DNA of 64,000 bases, from contig JAGYJX010000015.1 of NCBI GenBank assembly GCA_018401495.1, positions 186,001 through 250,000 on the forward strand, read 5' to 3'. A program made the translations under genes and the position numbers. Of the stretch, positions 29,348 through 39,499 are shown piece after piece (position 1 is the stretch's first letter; every line of letters starts with the position of its first letter). Under the pieces are notes generated by a model, which was not told the DNA's origin, did not search any database, and saw only the letters and a program-made list of their open reading frames with translations. Source of the DNA: Rhodospirillaceae bacterium (lineage in GTDB: Bacteria > Pseudomonadota > Alphaproteobacteria > Thalassobaculales > Thalassobaculaceae).

Positions 29348-32300
29348 GGAGCTTCTCTCCCTGCGGATCGACGAAGCAGGGCTCGGTCACCCGCGCCCGC
29401 ACCCGCAGGCCGCGCAGCGGAAACACCGCCCAGACCTCTTCGCCGACGCGTTCGCGCCCCCGCGACAGCAGCCCGAGCGAAATCGGGTGGCCCACGGTCG
29501 GCGAGAGATAGGCGCTGGAGGTCACGTGGCCGAGCTTGCGGACCGGCGGCGGGGCGTCCGGATCGTCGACCAGGATGGAGCCGGCGCGAATGCGGGTCAC
29601 GCCGTCGACCGGCACCAGGCCGACCAGCTTGGGACGGTCGGGGTCGGTGAAGGCCGGCTTGTCCAGCATGCCGCTGCCGACATACCACTTCTTCCGGCTG
29701 GCCATGCGGCCGAGGCCGAGGTCGTCGGGCGTGGTGCGGCCATCCAGTTCCGGCCCCGCGACGTGGCCCTTCTCGATGCGCATGATGCCCATCGCCTCGA
29801 GACCGTAAGGGCGGATGCCGTGCCCGGCGCCGGCCTCCATCAGCGCCTCCCACACCGGGATCGCCCAGTCGGCGGGGACGTTGACCTCGAAGCCGAGCTC
29901 GCCCGAAAAGCTGATCCGGAAGATCCGGACGGGCACGCCCCCGATCGTGGCGGCGGTGGTGACGCCGAGATACGGCAGCGCCTCGTTCGAAACATCGGCG
30001 GTGCCGGCGTCGACGGCGGCGGCCAGCACCTCCCGCGCTCGCGGTCCGGCGAGCGCCATGCCGGCCCAATGCTCGGTGACCGACGACGCGGTGGCGTCGA
30101 GTTCGGGCCACAGCACCTGGAGGCCATACTCGAGATCCGCCAGCACCTTGGCGGCGTGGACCGTGGTCGTCGTCATCAGGAAGTGGGTGTCCGACAGGCG
30201 CGAGGTGGTGCCGTCGTCGTCGATCAGCCCGTCCTCGCGCAGCATCAGCCCGTAGCGCGCCTTGCCGACCGGCAGGGCGGCGAAGCCGTTGCTGTACACG
30301 CGGTTCAGGAACTCGGCGGCGTCGGGACCCTGGATGTCGATCCGGCCGAGGCTGGAGACGTCGGAAAGTCCGACCCGGGTACGGGTCGCCACCACCTCCT
30401 CGGTGATCGCCCGGTCCATGGCCTCCTTCGAGTTCTCCTCGCCCGGGGCAAGGTAGTATTGCGGGCGGAGCCAGGGGCCGGCCTCGATGAACACCACGCC
30501 GTTGGCGGCGTGCCAGTCGTGCAGGGCGGTCCGCCGGATCGGTGCCAGGTGACGGCCGGCGGCGCGACCGGCGAAGGCGCCCATGGCCACCGGCGTGTAG
30601 GGCGGCCGGAAGGTGGTGGTCCCGACCACCGGGATCGGTTCGCCCCGCGCCTCGGCCGAGCAGGGCATGGCCGGCGACGTTCGAGGTCTTGCCCTGGTCG
30701 GTGCCCATTCCCAACGTGGTGTAGCGTTTGAGGTGCTCGACCGACACGAAGCCCTCGCGGTGGGCAAGCGCGATGTCCTCGACCGTCACGTCGTCCTGAT
30801 GGTCGACGAACCGCTTCACTTTCTTGCCCGGCGTTCCCGGGATTGACCAGATCGCCTCCAGCGGCGCCGTCGGGAACTCATCGGCGCGCGGCGCGTCCGG
30901 CGCCACGCCGGACCCGAACCCGCAGTCGCGCGCCGCCCCGGCTCCGGCGGCGAAGCCGTCGGCGAGGCAGTCGGAGAGGGCGAAGCGACCGCGCGCGGCG
31001 CCGACCGTGAGCACGCCCGCGCGCGCCGCCACCGGCAGGAACGCCGCGATCGAGTCGTTCCACTCGGCCTTGCCCCCGGCGTGGCTGTGCAGGTGGATCG
31101 AGGGCGTCCAGCCGCCGGCGCTGGCGATCAGGTCGCATGGCACGAACCGGGCGTTCCCGTCGATCCCGCCGTGACCGTCCAGTCGCGCCACGTCGCAGCC
31201 GACGAGGCCCATGCGCCCGTAGGCGTTGGTGACCGCGCTGCCCTCCGCCACCTCGAGACCGGCCGCGGTCGCCCGCTGACGCCAGAGCGCCGTTGTCCGC
31301 CGGATCGGGTGTCGAGGACCAGGGCGACGTCGACGCCGCAGGCCGACAGGTCGAGCGCGGTGCGGTATCCGTCATCGTTGTTGGCGACCACCACGGCGCG
31401 CTTGCCGGGGGTGACCGCGAACCGGTTCAGATAGCTGCGGACCGCGCCGGCGAGCATCACCCCCGGGCGGTCGTTGCCGCCGAACACCAGCGGCCGCTCG
31501 ATCGCGCCGGCGGCGACGATCAGGCGGCGCGGTCGGATCCGCCAGAGGCGCTGCCGGGCGACATGGGCAGGCGGCACCGGTAGATGGTCCGCCACCCGCT
31601 CGACCGCGCCCACGACGTTGCCGTCGTAGACGCCGAAGGCGGTGGTCCGGGTCAGCACCCTGACCTCCGGAAGGCCGGCGAGTTCGGCGGCGACCGAGTC
31701 GACCCAGGCGGAAGCGGGAGCGCCGTCGAGGATCTCGCGGTCGCTCCTGAGGCGCCCGCCGAGACCGTCGGTCTCGTCGACGAGGATCACCCGCGCGCCG
31801 GTGCGGCCGGCGGCGAGGGCGGCGGCAAGTCCGGCGGGACCGGCCCCGACCACCAGCACGTCGCAATGCGCGTTGGTGGCTGTCGTAGCCGTCGGGATCG
31901 TGCTGCGTCGTGCCGGCGCCCATGCCGGCGGCGGCGCGGATCCGCTTCTCCCAGAAGTGCCAGCCCGGAAAGCCCATGAAGGTCTTGTAGTAGAAGCCGG
32001 CGACCAGGAACGGCGACAGCAGGTCGTTGATCTCCATCGCGTCGAACCGCAGGGACGGCCAGCGGTTCTGGCTGGTCGCCACCAGACCGTGGAAAAGCTC
32101 GACCATGGTGGCGCGGGTGTTCGGCTCGCGCCGCCCGCCGGCGCGCAGCTCGACCAGCGCGTTCGGCTCTTCCGGGCCGGCCGACATCACGCCGCGCGGA
32201 CGGTGGTACTTGAAGCTGCGGCCGACCACCGCGACGCCGTTGGCCAGCAGCGCCGACGCCAGGGTGTCGCCGGCGTAGCCGCGGTAGCCGCGGCCGTCGA

Positions 32301-32389
32301 AGCTGAACGCGATCGGCCGGCGCCGGTCGATGGCGCCGCCGGCCGGCCAGCCGATGGCTCTGCTCGACGGCGAGACGTCCGGCGATCAT
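29340..32389 (-). CDS. soxA: Sarcosine oxidase alpha subunit (about four apparent frameshifts)
   Basis: About 1,016 residues, normal for the large subunit that binds NAD and tetrahydrofolate and makes 5,10-methylene-THF from the sarcosine methyl group. The order is: 2Fe-2S-like N-terminal domain ([38 protein letters not shown]); FAD/NAD Rossmann [56 protein letters not shown]; then the GcvT/aminomethyltransferase half ([59 protein letters not shown]). Slips lie near 32351-32359, 31873-31880, 31300-31315 and 30653-30660. The start overlaps soxD as ATGA. Continuous homology argues for an intact gene. Confidence 0.87.
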
Positions 32390-32664
32390 GGCGCCGCCTC
32401 CAGCGTGTCGGACGGCCGACCGGTCGCCAGGACCGCGTGGGTCGCGGTGTCGCGCAGCACCTGCACGATCGCGCGGCAGCCGTAGACGTGATGCCAGTAC
32501 TCCAGGTGCGGCCCGCGCGGGTTGTCGCGCAGGTAGACGTAGCGGTGCCAGTCCTCGGGCGATGCCGCCGCAGGGTCGGCGGGACGGACCTTGGTGGCGT
32601 CCCCGACATAGCTGAACTCGTCGTGGTCGCGCAGGCCGCAATGCGGGCAGTGGATGCGGATCAT
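32386..32664 (-). CDS. soxD: Sarcosine oxidase delta subunit
   Basis: 92 residues beginning [20 protein letters not shown], with the CPHCG and H residues that hold the structural zinc of SoxD, then [19 protein letters not shown] and the C-terminal [13 protein letters not shown]. It is a small zinc subunit that stabilises the heterotetramer. It lies 21 nt after soxB and its stop overlaps the soxA start. The size is typical. Confidence 0.94.
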   Translation of the reverse strand: MIRIHCPHCGLRDHDEFSYVGDATKVRPADPAAASPEDWHRYVYLRDNPRGPHLEYWHHVYGCRAIVQVLRDTATHAVLATGRPSDTLEAAP

Positions 32665-32685
32665 CGGGTCCTCGGTGGGCGCGGG

Positions 32686-33943
32686 TCAGTGCAGCTTCGG
32701 GGTCGGCCCCTTGCCGCCCTCGTCGAGCAGGTGGCCGGTCGCGAAGCGGTCGAGCGACAGCGCCTCGTTGAAGGCGTGCGGACGATCCTCGGCGATGGTG
32801 TGCGCGAACACCCACCCTGAGCCCGGCGTCGCCTTGAAACCGCCGTAGCACCAGCCGGCGTTCAGATACAGGTTGTCGATCGGGGTCTTGGAGATGATCG
32901 GGCTGCCGTCCATCGACATGTCCATGATGCCGCCCCAGCTCCTCAGGATCCGCACCCGTCGGACGTTCGGCATCATCGCGCAGCCGATCGCCATGACGTT
33001 CTCGACGATCGGCAGGTTCCCGCGCTGGGCGTAGGAGTTGTAGAAGTCCAGGTCGCCGCCCAGCACCAGCCCGCCCTTGTCCGACTGGCTGATGTAGAAG
33101 TGGCCGGCGCCGAACGTCACCACCCCGTCGATCAGGGGCTTCAGCGGCTCGGATACGAAGGCCTGGAGCACGTGGCTTTCGATCGGCAGTTCCAGCCCGG
33201 CCATCCCGGCGACCCGCGAGGTGTTGCCGGCCACCGCGATGCCGACGCGCCCGGCGGCGATCGTGCCGCGCGAGGTCTGGACCGCGGTGATCCGGTCGCC
33301 TTCCCGCTCGAAGCCCGTGACTTCGCAGTTCTGGATGATGTCGACGCCGAGCCGGTCGGCGCCCCGCGCCAGGCCCCAGGCCACGGCGTCGTGGCGCGCG
33401 GTGCCGCCGCGCCGCTGCAGCAGCCCGCCCAGGATCGGAAACCGGGCGTTCTCGGAGAAGTCCAGGTACGGGATAGAGGCGGCGGACGCCGGCGCGGTCG
33501 AGCAGTTCCGAATCGACCCCGTTGAGCCGCATGGCGTTGCCGCGCCGGGCATAGGCGTCCATCTGCCCGTCGGAATGGGCGAGGTTGAGGACGCCGCGCT
33601 GGCTGAACATGACGTTGTAGTTCAGGTCCCGGCTCAGCCCTTCCCAGAGCTTCAGGGAGTGCTCGTAGAAATGGTTGTTGCCGTCGAGCAGGTAGTTCGA
33701 GCGCACGATGGTGGTGTTGCGGCCGACGTTGCCGCCGCCGATCCAGCCCTTCTCCAGCACCGCGACGTTGGTGATGCCGTGGTTGCGCGCGAGGTAGTAG
33801 GCGGTGGCGAGACCATGGCCGCCGCCGCCCACGATGATCACATCGTAGCTTTTCCGGGGTTCGGGGTCGCGCCAGACGCGGGTCCAGCCCTTGTGTCCCC
33901 CGAGCGCTTGGCGCACCAGGCTGAAGACGGAATACTCGGCCAT
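32686..33943 (-). CDS. soxB: Sarcosine oxidase beta subunit (one apparent frameshift)
   Basis: About 419 residues. The FAD-binding Rossmann motif [19 protein letters not shown] is near residue 35, followed by [20 protein letters not shown], which contains the conserved segment near the covalent FMN-linking His. After the slip come [36 protein letters not shown] and the C-terminal [19 protein letters not shown] with the substrate-site residues. One extra base near 33469 splits YPYLDF. GAGGAGG precedes the ATG at 33943. First gene of soxB-D-A-G; the product oxidises sarcosine to the imine. Confidence 0.92.
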
Positions 33944-34044
33944 CGGATCCTCCTCGGGGCCACACTTTGCCGCAACCGCTCGCGGGTGGCGAGACCGGCT
34001 TTGGACGCTTATTGTCCAGGAGACGACGGGCGGAGGATCCTGGA

Positions 34045-35821
34045 TTGACCGATCGGCATGGCCTCAGGGGTGGGCTCGGACCCAGCGTCGGCCGGCGGGC
34101 CTTTCTGGGGGCCGCGGGCGGTCTGGCCCTGCTTGGTGCCGCGCCGCCCGGCGACCGCGTCGCTGGCGCCGCCGCCGCTGGACGGCGGCGATCGTGTCGC
34201 GCCCGCGGAGGCGCGGCACGGCATGGTCGCGAGTCGCGAGGCGACCGCCACCCGGGTTGGCGTGGAGGTTCTGGCCGCCGGCGGCAACGCCGTCGACGCC
34301 GCCGTCGCCACCGCGTTCGCGCTGGCCGTTACGCTTCCCCAGGCCGGCAATCTCGGGGGCGGTGGGTTTCTGATCGTGCGCCCGGCCGACGGCTCGCCGC
34401 CCGTGGCGCTGGATTTCCGCGAGACCGCACCGGCCCGCGCCGCGCGGGATCTGTTCGTCGGCAAGGATGGCGCGGTCGACACGGCGCTGGCCCGCTATTC
34501 GCACCGGTCGGTTGGCGTGCCGGGATCGGTGGCCGGCTACGCCGAGGCGCTTCAGCGCTGGGGTACCTGGCCACTCGACCGCGCGGTCGAGCCGGCTATC
34601 CGGTTGGCGCGCGACGGCTTTGCGATGACCCGGCCGCTGGCCCGCGACATCGCGCGCTCGGTCGATCGGCTGTACCGTTGGCCGCAATCGCGCGTGGTGG
34701 TCGCCAAGCCGGACGGGAGTGCCTTCGAGCCCGGCGAGACGTTCCGGCAGCCGGATCTCGCCAACACCCTGTCGATCATCGCGCGCGACGGCCCCGACGG
34801 CTTCTACCGGGGGCCGATCGCCGTGGCGATCGCCGACGAGATGCGTCGTCACGAGGGGCTGATCGACGAGGCCGACCTGAACGCCTATCGCACGGTGATC
34901 CGTGAGCCGGTCCGCGGCACCTATCGGGGCGTCGAGATCGTGTCGATGCCGCCGCCGAGCTCGGGCGGCGCGCTGCTGATCCAGATCCTCAACGTTCTCG
35001 AGGGTTGGCCGATGGATCGGCTCGGCTTCGGTTCCGCCGAATCGGTGCACCGACTGGCGGAGGTCATGCGCCGCGCCTACGCCGACCGGTCGAGGCATCT
35101 GGCCGATCCCGCCTTTCACGACGTCCCACTGGCCGGTCTGATCTCCAAGGATTACGCCGACGCGTTGCGGAGCAGCGTCGACCTGGGCGCCGCGACGGAG
35201 TCGCGCACCCTCGGCCCGGGGCGTCCCGAGGTGTACGAGAGCGCCAACACCACGCATCTCTCGGTGATGGATCGCCACGGCGCGGCTGTGGCGCTGACCA
35301 CCACGCTCAATTTCGCGTTCGGCACCGGCATCGTCGCGGAAGGCACCGGCATCTTCCTGAACAACGAGATGGACGACTTCACCGCCCAGCCCGGCGCCTC
35401 GAACGGCTTCGGTCTCGTGCAGGGCGAGCAGAACGCCATCGAGCCCGGCAAGCGGCCGCTGTCCTCGATGGCGCCGACGCTGGTCCTGGACGGCTCCGGC
35501 ACGGCGATGGCCGTCGGCGGCCAGGGCGGGAGCCGGATCATCACCGCGGTCGCTCAGTTCCTGGTGAACACCCTCGACCACGGCATGAACCTCGCCGAGG
35601 CGACGCTGGCGCCGCGACTGCACCATCAGTGGCTGCCGGACGAACTGGTGATCGAGGACGGATTCTCCCCGGACACCGTCGCGCTGCTCGAGCGCCTGGG
35701 GCACCGCGTCGTCGCCGGTCGGCCGGTCTCGACGGTGCAGAGCGTTCGACGTTCCAGCGATGGCTATCGCGGGATGTCGGATCCCCGGCGGCCGGGAGGT
35801 CTCGCTGCCGGCCCTGACTGA
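34045..35821 (+). CDS. ggt: Gamma-glutamyltransferase, Tat-like signal (one apparent frameshift near N-terminus)
   Basis: About 590 residues. The main frame holds [61 protein letters not shown] (the glutamyl-carboxylate Arg) and MPPPSSGG. The autoprocessing site is NTTHLSVMD, with the catalytic Thr after the double Asn/Thr. FLNNEMDDF and SSMAPTLVL follow. A TTG at 34045 with GGAGG upstream opens a different frame, [13 protein letters not shown]..., a twin-arginine-like signal. A one-base slip around 34165-34195 would join it to the enzyme. Without it the protein would start at 34058 with no signal. The periplasmic enzyme cleaves glutathione and gamma-glutamyl compounds. It is divergent from soxB. 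Confidence 0.86.
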
Positions 35822-35830
35822 CTTCGGATC

Positions 35831-36463
35831 TCAACCGCGCCGGGCGCGCTCGTCGAGTCGCAGTGTGAGTGACACGGCGATGGCCGCTGCCTCGCCAGCC
35901 ATAGCGTCGACCAGCGTCCGCGCCAGGTGGCCGGTCAGGCTGCGGCGCACGCGCTCCTCGATGGTGCGGCCGGGCGACGCCGAGTCTTCGGTCGACCGGT
36001 CGACCAGTTCTCCCAGGCGCCGCTCGACCAGTTGCAGGCGCAGCGGGTTCGCCGCCAGCCAGCGCGGAGCGTGGGTGCGGACCGTCTCCACCGACGGATC
36101 CTCGGTCACGAAGCGTCGTGTGCGGGAACCATCGCGGTCCGGCCCCAGCCGAGCGATCAACTCGATCGCGACCCAGGCAAACCACCAGCGCCAGGGATCG
36201 GCGCGCAGCATGCCGTCGTCGTAAATGTCCTGCATGTAATGCAGCGTGACCATCGGCGCATCCGACTTGAGCCGCACGATCTGTGGCGGCAGCGCCGTCA
36301 CGGTGAGCACCCGAAGGTGTTTGTCCGGTTGTTGCTTGCGGCCCGGCGTCGGCAGGATGCCGACCTCGCGCTGCATCGCTTCGATGTCGCGCACGTCGAA
36401 CCAATGGCGGATCGCCATTGCCACGCCGCGAATCTGATCGTCGAGGTCTAAGTCACGTTCCAT
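35831..36463 (-). CDS. Uncharacterised 210-residue protein
   Basis: Starts MERDLDLDDQIRG at ATG 36463; more upstream starts would run into the divergent peptidase gene. The protein is soluble, rich in Arg and Trp, with MAIRHWFDVRDIEAMQREVG and WRWWFAWVAIELIARLG as the most distinctive segments, and a helical C-terminus (HLARTLVDAMAGEAAAIAVS). I recognise no domain. Its codon composition is like that of its neighbours, which supports a real gene. It is divergent from the M23 peptidase/bactofilin pair, so a link to envelope morphogenesis is possible but unproven. Confidence 0.65.
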   Translation of the reverse strand: MERDLDLDDQIRGVAMAIRHWFDVRDIEAMQREVGILPTPGRKQQPDKHLRVLTVTALPPQIVRLKSDAPMVTLHYMQDIYDDGMLRADPWRWWFAWVAIELIARLGPDRDGSRTRRFVTEDPSVETVRTHAPRWLAANPLRLQLVERRLGELVDRSTEDSASPGRTIEERVRRSLTGHLARTLVDAMAGEAAAIAVSLTLRLDERARRG

Positions 36464-36596
36464 GCGGTTACCGGCTGCGGCAATCACCTTGCCTATGATA
36501 GCCGCGAAAGCTAACGTGCGCTTGCCGGGGAAGAGGCGAGAACGACGGTCGGGCGGGCAGGCCCGGTCCACACACGTAGCCGACGGGGGAATCCTG

Positions 36597-38063
36597 ATGA
36601 CAGACGACGCCAGGGGTTGGGCGGATCGCCTGAAGGGTGCCTTTCGTCGAGTCTTCCCGGAACGGCAGATCATCGTCCGGACTGATGGCGAAACCAGCTA
36701 CATCCGCCTGACTGCAACCCTGCAGATCACGGTGCTGGCGTGCTGGCTGGTGGTTGCTGGTTGGGTCGGCTTCGCAACGGTCGGGTATTACACACAGGGA
36801 TCCATGATCCTCGCCAAGAACGAGGCGATCGATCGCTCCCGCCATGCGTATCGCAAGCTTCTCGACCAGGTTTCCGACTACCAGCTCTCGATCGTCGGCA
36901 TTACCCGCGACCTGAAGGAGACCGAGGCGCACCTGAGACGGCTTTTCAGCCAGAACGAGGCGCTGAAGCAGGATCTCAGTTCGACCGCTGTCGCGTTGCG
37001 GACCTCCGAGGCTGAGCGCGCGCGAATCGCGTCGTCGCGCGTCGCTCTCGGCGACCAGCTTGAGCTGCTGGGGTCGGAACTGCGGCAGATGACGGGGAAG
37101 AACAACGCCCTCGAGGCGCATATCGGAACCCTGCGCCGCCATCTCGAGACCATCGAGGCCGAGAAGGCGGAGATCGCGGCGGAGCGCGCCGCCCTGGACG
37201 ATCAACTGTGGTCGCTCCACAACGAGCTCGAATCCTCGAACTCCAAGGTCGCTCTGTTGCAGAGCAACGTGAAGGCGCTGAAGGGCGACCTTCGGACCGT
37301 CATCCTTGAGCGCAGTGCCATCGCCTCGGACAACGACAGCCTGCGTGGACAAATCATCTCGATGCAGCGCGCCATCGAAGACGAGCGCGATTCCCATCGC
37401 GCCGAGCTTCGGCGGATCGCCGACCGGGCGCAGGACAACATCAAGACCGTCGAGGAGGTTATTCGGCGGACCGGTCTGAAACTCGACACGATCGCGCCGC
37501 TGCCGTCCAAACAACTGATGGGGCAGGGCGGCCCGTTCGTCCCCTATCATCCCGACATGGCGTCAGAAGATGACGATACCGTCCGGGGCTCGCTCACCCA
37601 GCGCCTCGACCGATGGGAAGCCCTTCGCGATGTGTTCGTCGCCCTTCCGCTGGTGCCGCCGCTCGCCGACTTCCGGATCTCCAGCGGCTACGGCGCTCGC
37701 GTCGACCCCTTCAACGGCCGCAAGGCAATGCACGACGGCGTCGATTTCGCGGGCCCGTACAAGCAACCCGTCACCGCCACCGCCGACGGGAAGGTGGTGT
37801 TCGCCGGACGCCGCAGTGGCTATGGGCGTGTGGTCGAGATCGAGCATGGCCACGGCTTGATGACGCGCTACGCCCACCTGGCCAAGGTTCTGGCGCGACG
37901 TGGCGAGACCGTTACCCTTGGCCGCACGATCGGGCTTCTCGGATCGAGCGGGCGGAGCTCCGGGCCGCACGTTCACTACGAGGTTCGCTACAACGGCAGG
38001 TCCCTCAATCCGGCCAAATTTTTGAAGGCGGGCTCCTATGTTCAGTCAAAAGAAGCCAACTAA
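36597..38063 (+). CDS. Membrane-anchored M23 (LytM) family metalloendopeptidase with coiled coil
   Basis: 488 residues. A single transmembrane segment lies at about residues 43-65 (LQITVLACWLVVAGWVGFAT). A long heptad-rich coiled coil runs through about residues 85-300, then the C-terminal M23 domain: GYGARVDPFNGRKAMHDGVDFAG (zinc-binding His and Asp), KVVFAGRRSGYGRVVEIEHG and GPHVHYEVRYNGR with the His-X-His pair. The ligands are present, so it may be an active peptidoglycan endopeptidase. ATG 36597 follows a GGGGGA site; the gene overlaps the bactofilin gene by 26 nt, a widespread pairing in which the bactofilin scaffold localises the hydrolase. Confidence 0.93.
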   Translation: MTDDARGWADRLKGAFRRVFPERQIIVRTDGETSYIRLTATLQITVLACWLVVAGWVGFATVGYYTQGSMILAKNEAIDRSRHAYRKLLDQVSDYQLSIVGITRDLKETEAHLRRLFSQNEALKQDLSSTAVALRTSEAERARIASSRVALGDQLELLGSELRQMTGKNNALEAHIGTLRRHLETIEAEKAEIAAERAALDDQLWSLHNELESSNSKVALLQSNVKALKGDLRTVILERSAIASDNDSLRGQIISMQRAIEDERDSHRAELRRIADRAQDNIKTVEEVIRRTGLKLDTIAPLPSKQLMGQGGPFVPYHPDMASEDDDTVRGSLTQRLDRWEALRDVFVALPLVPPLADFRISSGYGARVDPFNGRKAMHDGVDFAGPYKQPVTATADGKVVFAGRRSGYGRVVEIEHGHGLMTRYAHLAKVLARRGETVTLGRTIGLLGSSGRSSGPHVHYEVRYNGRSLNPAKFLKAGSYVQSKEAN

Positions 38064-38493
38064 GACCGAAGTCGCGGCCCCCAAGCCGGCCGCGCCCTCG
38101 ATCATCAGCTCCGACCTCTCGATCAACGGCAACCTGACCAGCGGTGGTGACATCCAGGTCGACGGAACCGTCGAGGGCGACATCGTCTCGAAGAAGCTGA
38201 CTGTCAGCAGTTCGGCCACGGTGCGTGGCGCCATCGAGTGTGAGACCGTGGTGATCGCCGGGTCGGTTACAGGCCAGATCAAGGCCCGTCACGTCACCCT
38301 CATCAAGACGGCGCGGGTTATCGCCGACGTGGTGCAGGAGCGGCTCTCGATCGAGCCGGGAGCGTTCTTCGAGGGCAATTGTCGTCACTTCCCGGCCGAG
38401 GCCGAGAAGCGGGTGCTGCCGCGGCTGGAGCCGATCAAGCCGGCCGTGCATCGCGATGGAGAGCCGACGATGGTCGCCGAGGCCGCCACCTGA
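38038..38493 (+). CDS. Bactofilin (polymer-forming cytoskeletal protein)
   Basis: 151 residues. A flexible Pro/Ala/Lys-rich N-terminus is followed by the beta-helical bactofilin core: IISSDLSINGNLTSGGDIQV, DGTVEGDIVSKKLTVS, ATVRGAIECETVVIAGSV and KTARVIADVVQERLSIE, with the regular hydrophobic/Gly spacing of DUF583. The C-terminal tail is short and charged. It polymerises without nucleotide and organises local cell-wall synthesis. The start lies within the upstream M23 gene, so translation is coupled. Confidence 0.94.
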   Translation: MFSQKKPTKTEVAAPKPAAPSIISSDLSINGNLTSGGDIQVDGTVEGDIVSKKLTVSSSATVRGAIECETVVIAGSVTGQIKARHVTLIKTARVIADVVQERLSIEPGAFFEGNCRHFPAEAEKRVLPRLEPIKPAVHRDGEPTMVAEAAT

Positions 38494-38506
38494 TCCGGGC
38501 GGGCTC

Positions 38507-39499
38507 CTAGCTTTCCAGCGCCCGGCGGAACAGGTCCGGGTCGACGTTTCCGCCGGACGCGACGGCGATGACCGTGCGTCCGCTGATCGGCAGCTTGCCG
38601 GACAGCGCCGCGGCGATTGCGACCGCTCCGCCCGGCTCGACCACCAGCTTCAGGCTTTCGAACGCGGTTCGCATCGCTGCCAGGACTTCGTCGTCACTGA
38701 CCGTGAGGCCGCCGGCCAGCAGCCGCCGGTTCAGGGCAAACGTGATCGCGCCTGGGCACGGCGACAGCAGCGCGTCGCAGATCGATCGGGCCGCGGCCGG
38801 GTTGGACAGGCGAGTGTTTGCGGCCAACGACCGCCGGGTGTCGTCGAACGCCTCCGGTTCGACGCACCACACCGGCACGCCGGGGGCGGCTTCCGACAGG
38901 GCGAGCGCCGTCCCAGATACCAGGCCGCCGCCACCGCAGCACACCAGCACCGCGTCCGGCCGCACGCCGAGTTCAGCCGCCTGCGCCGCGATCTCGAGCC
39001 CGACCGTACCTTGCCCGGCGATAACCCAGCGATCGTCGAACGGGTGCACGAAGCTTGCCCCGGTGCGCTCGGCGAATTCGCTGGCGATGGCGTCACGGTC
39101 GTCGAGGTGGCGATCGTAGGTGACGACCGACGCCCCGAGGGCTCGGGTGTTGGCAAGTTTGATCGCCGGGGCGTCCGCCGGCATCACCACCGTCGCCGGG
39201 GCGCCCAGCAGGGCCGCGGCCGCGGCGACCCCCTGGGCGTGGTTACCGGACGAGACCGCGACCACGCCCCGTGATCGAGCGGCCTGCGGGATCAGGGCGA
39301 TGCGGTTGTATGCGCCGCGGAACTTGAAGGACCCTGTGCGCTGCAGCGGTTCCGCCTTGACCAGAAGCCGGCCACCCAAACGCTCGTTGAGCAGCGGCGA
39401 CTCGAGCAGGGGGGTGCGCGTGGCGACCCCAGCCAGGCGGGTTGCGGCGGCCCGGATGTCGGCCACCGTCGGCGCCTCAGAGGTCGTCGAGGAAGTCAT
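38507..39499 (-). CDS. Threonine/serine dehydratase, PLP-dependent fold type II
   Basis: 330 residues. QRTGSFKFRGAYNR contains the PLP Schiff-base Lys, VAVSSGNHAQGVAAAA is the substrate loop, and VCCGGGGLVSGTALAL is the phosphate-binding glycine loop. There is no C-terminal ACT domain, so it is of the short catabolic/TdcB or serine-racemase-like type rather than biosynthetic IlvA. It likely deaminates L-threonine or L-serine to 2-oxo acid and ammonia. It is upstream of the hydrolase gene with a 23-nt overlap and convergent with the bactofilin gene (13-nt gap). Confidence 0.88.
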   Translation of the reverse strand: MTSSTTSEAPTVADIRAAATRLAGVATRTPLLESPLLNERLGGRLLVKAEPLQRTGSFKFRGAYNRIALIPQAARSRGVVAVSSGNHAQGVAAAAALLGAPATVVMPADAPAIKLANTRALGASVVTYDRHLDDRDAIASEFAERTGASFVHPFDDRWVIAGQGTVGLEIAAQAAELGVRPDAVLVCCGGGGLVSGTALALSEAAPGVPVWCVEPEAFDDTRRSLAANTRLSNPAAARSICDALLSPCPGAITFALNRRLLAGGLTVSDDEVLAAMRTAFESLKLVVEPGGAVAIAAALSGKLPISGRTVIAVASGGNVDPDLFRRALES

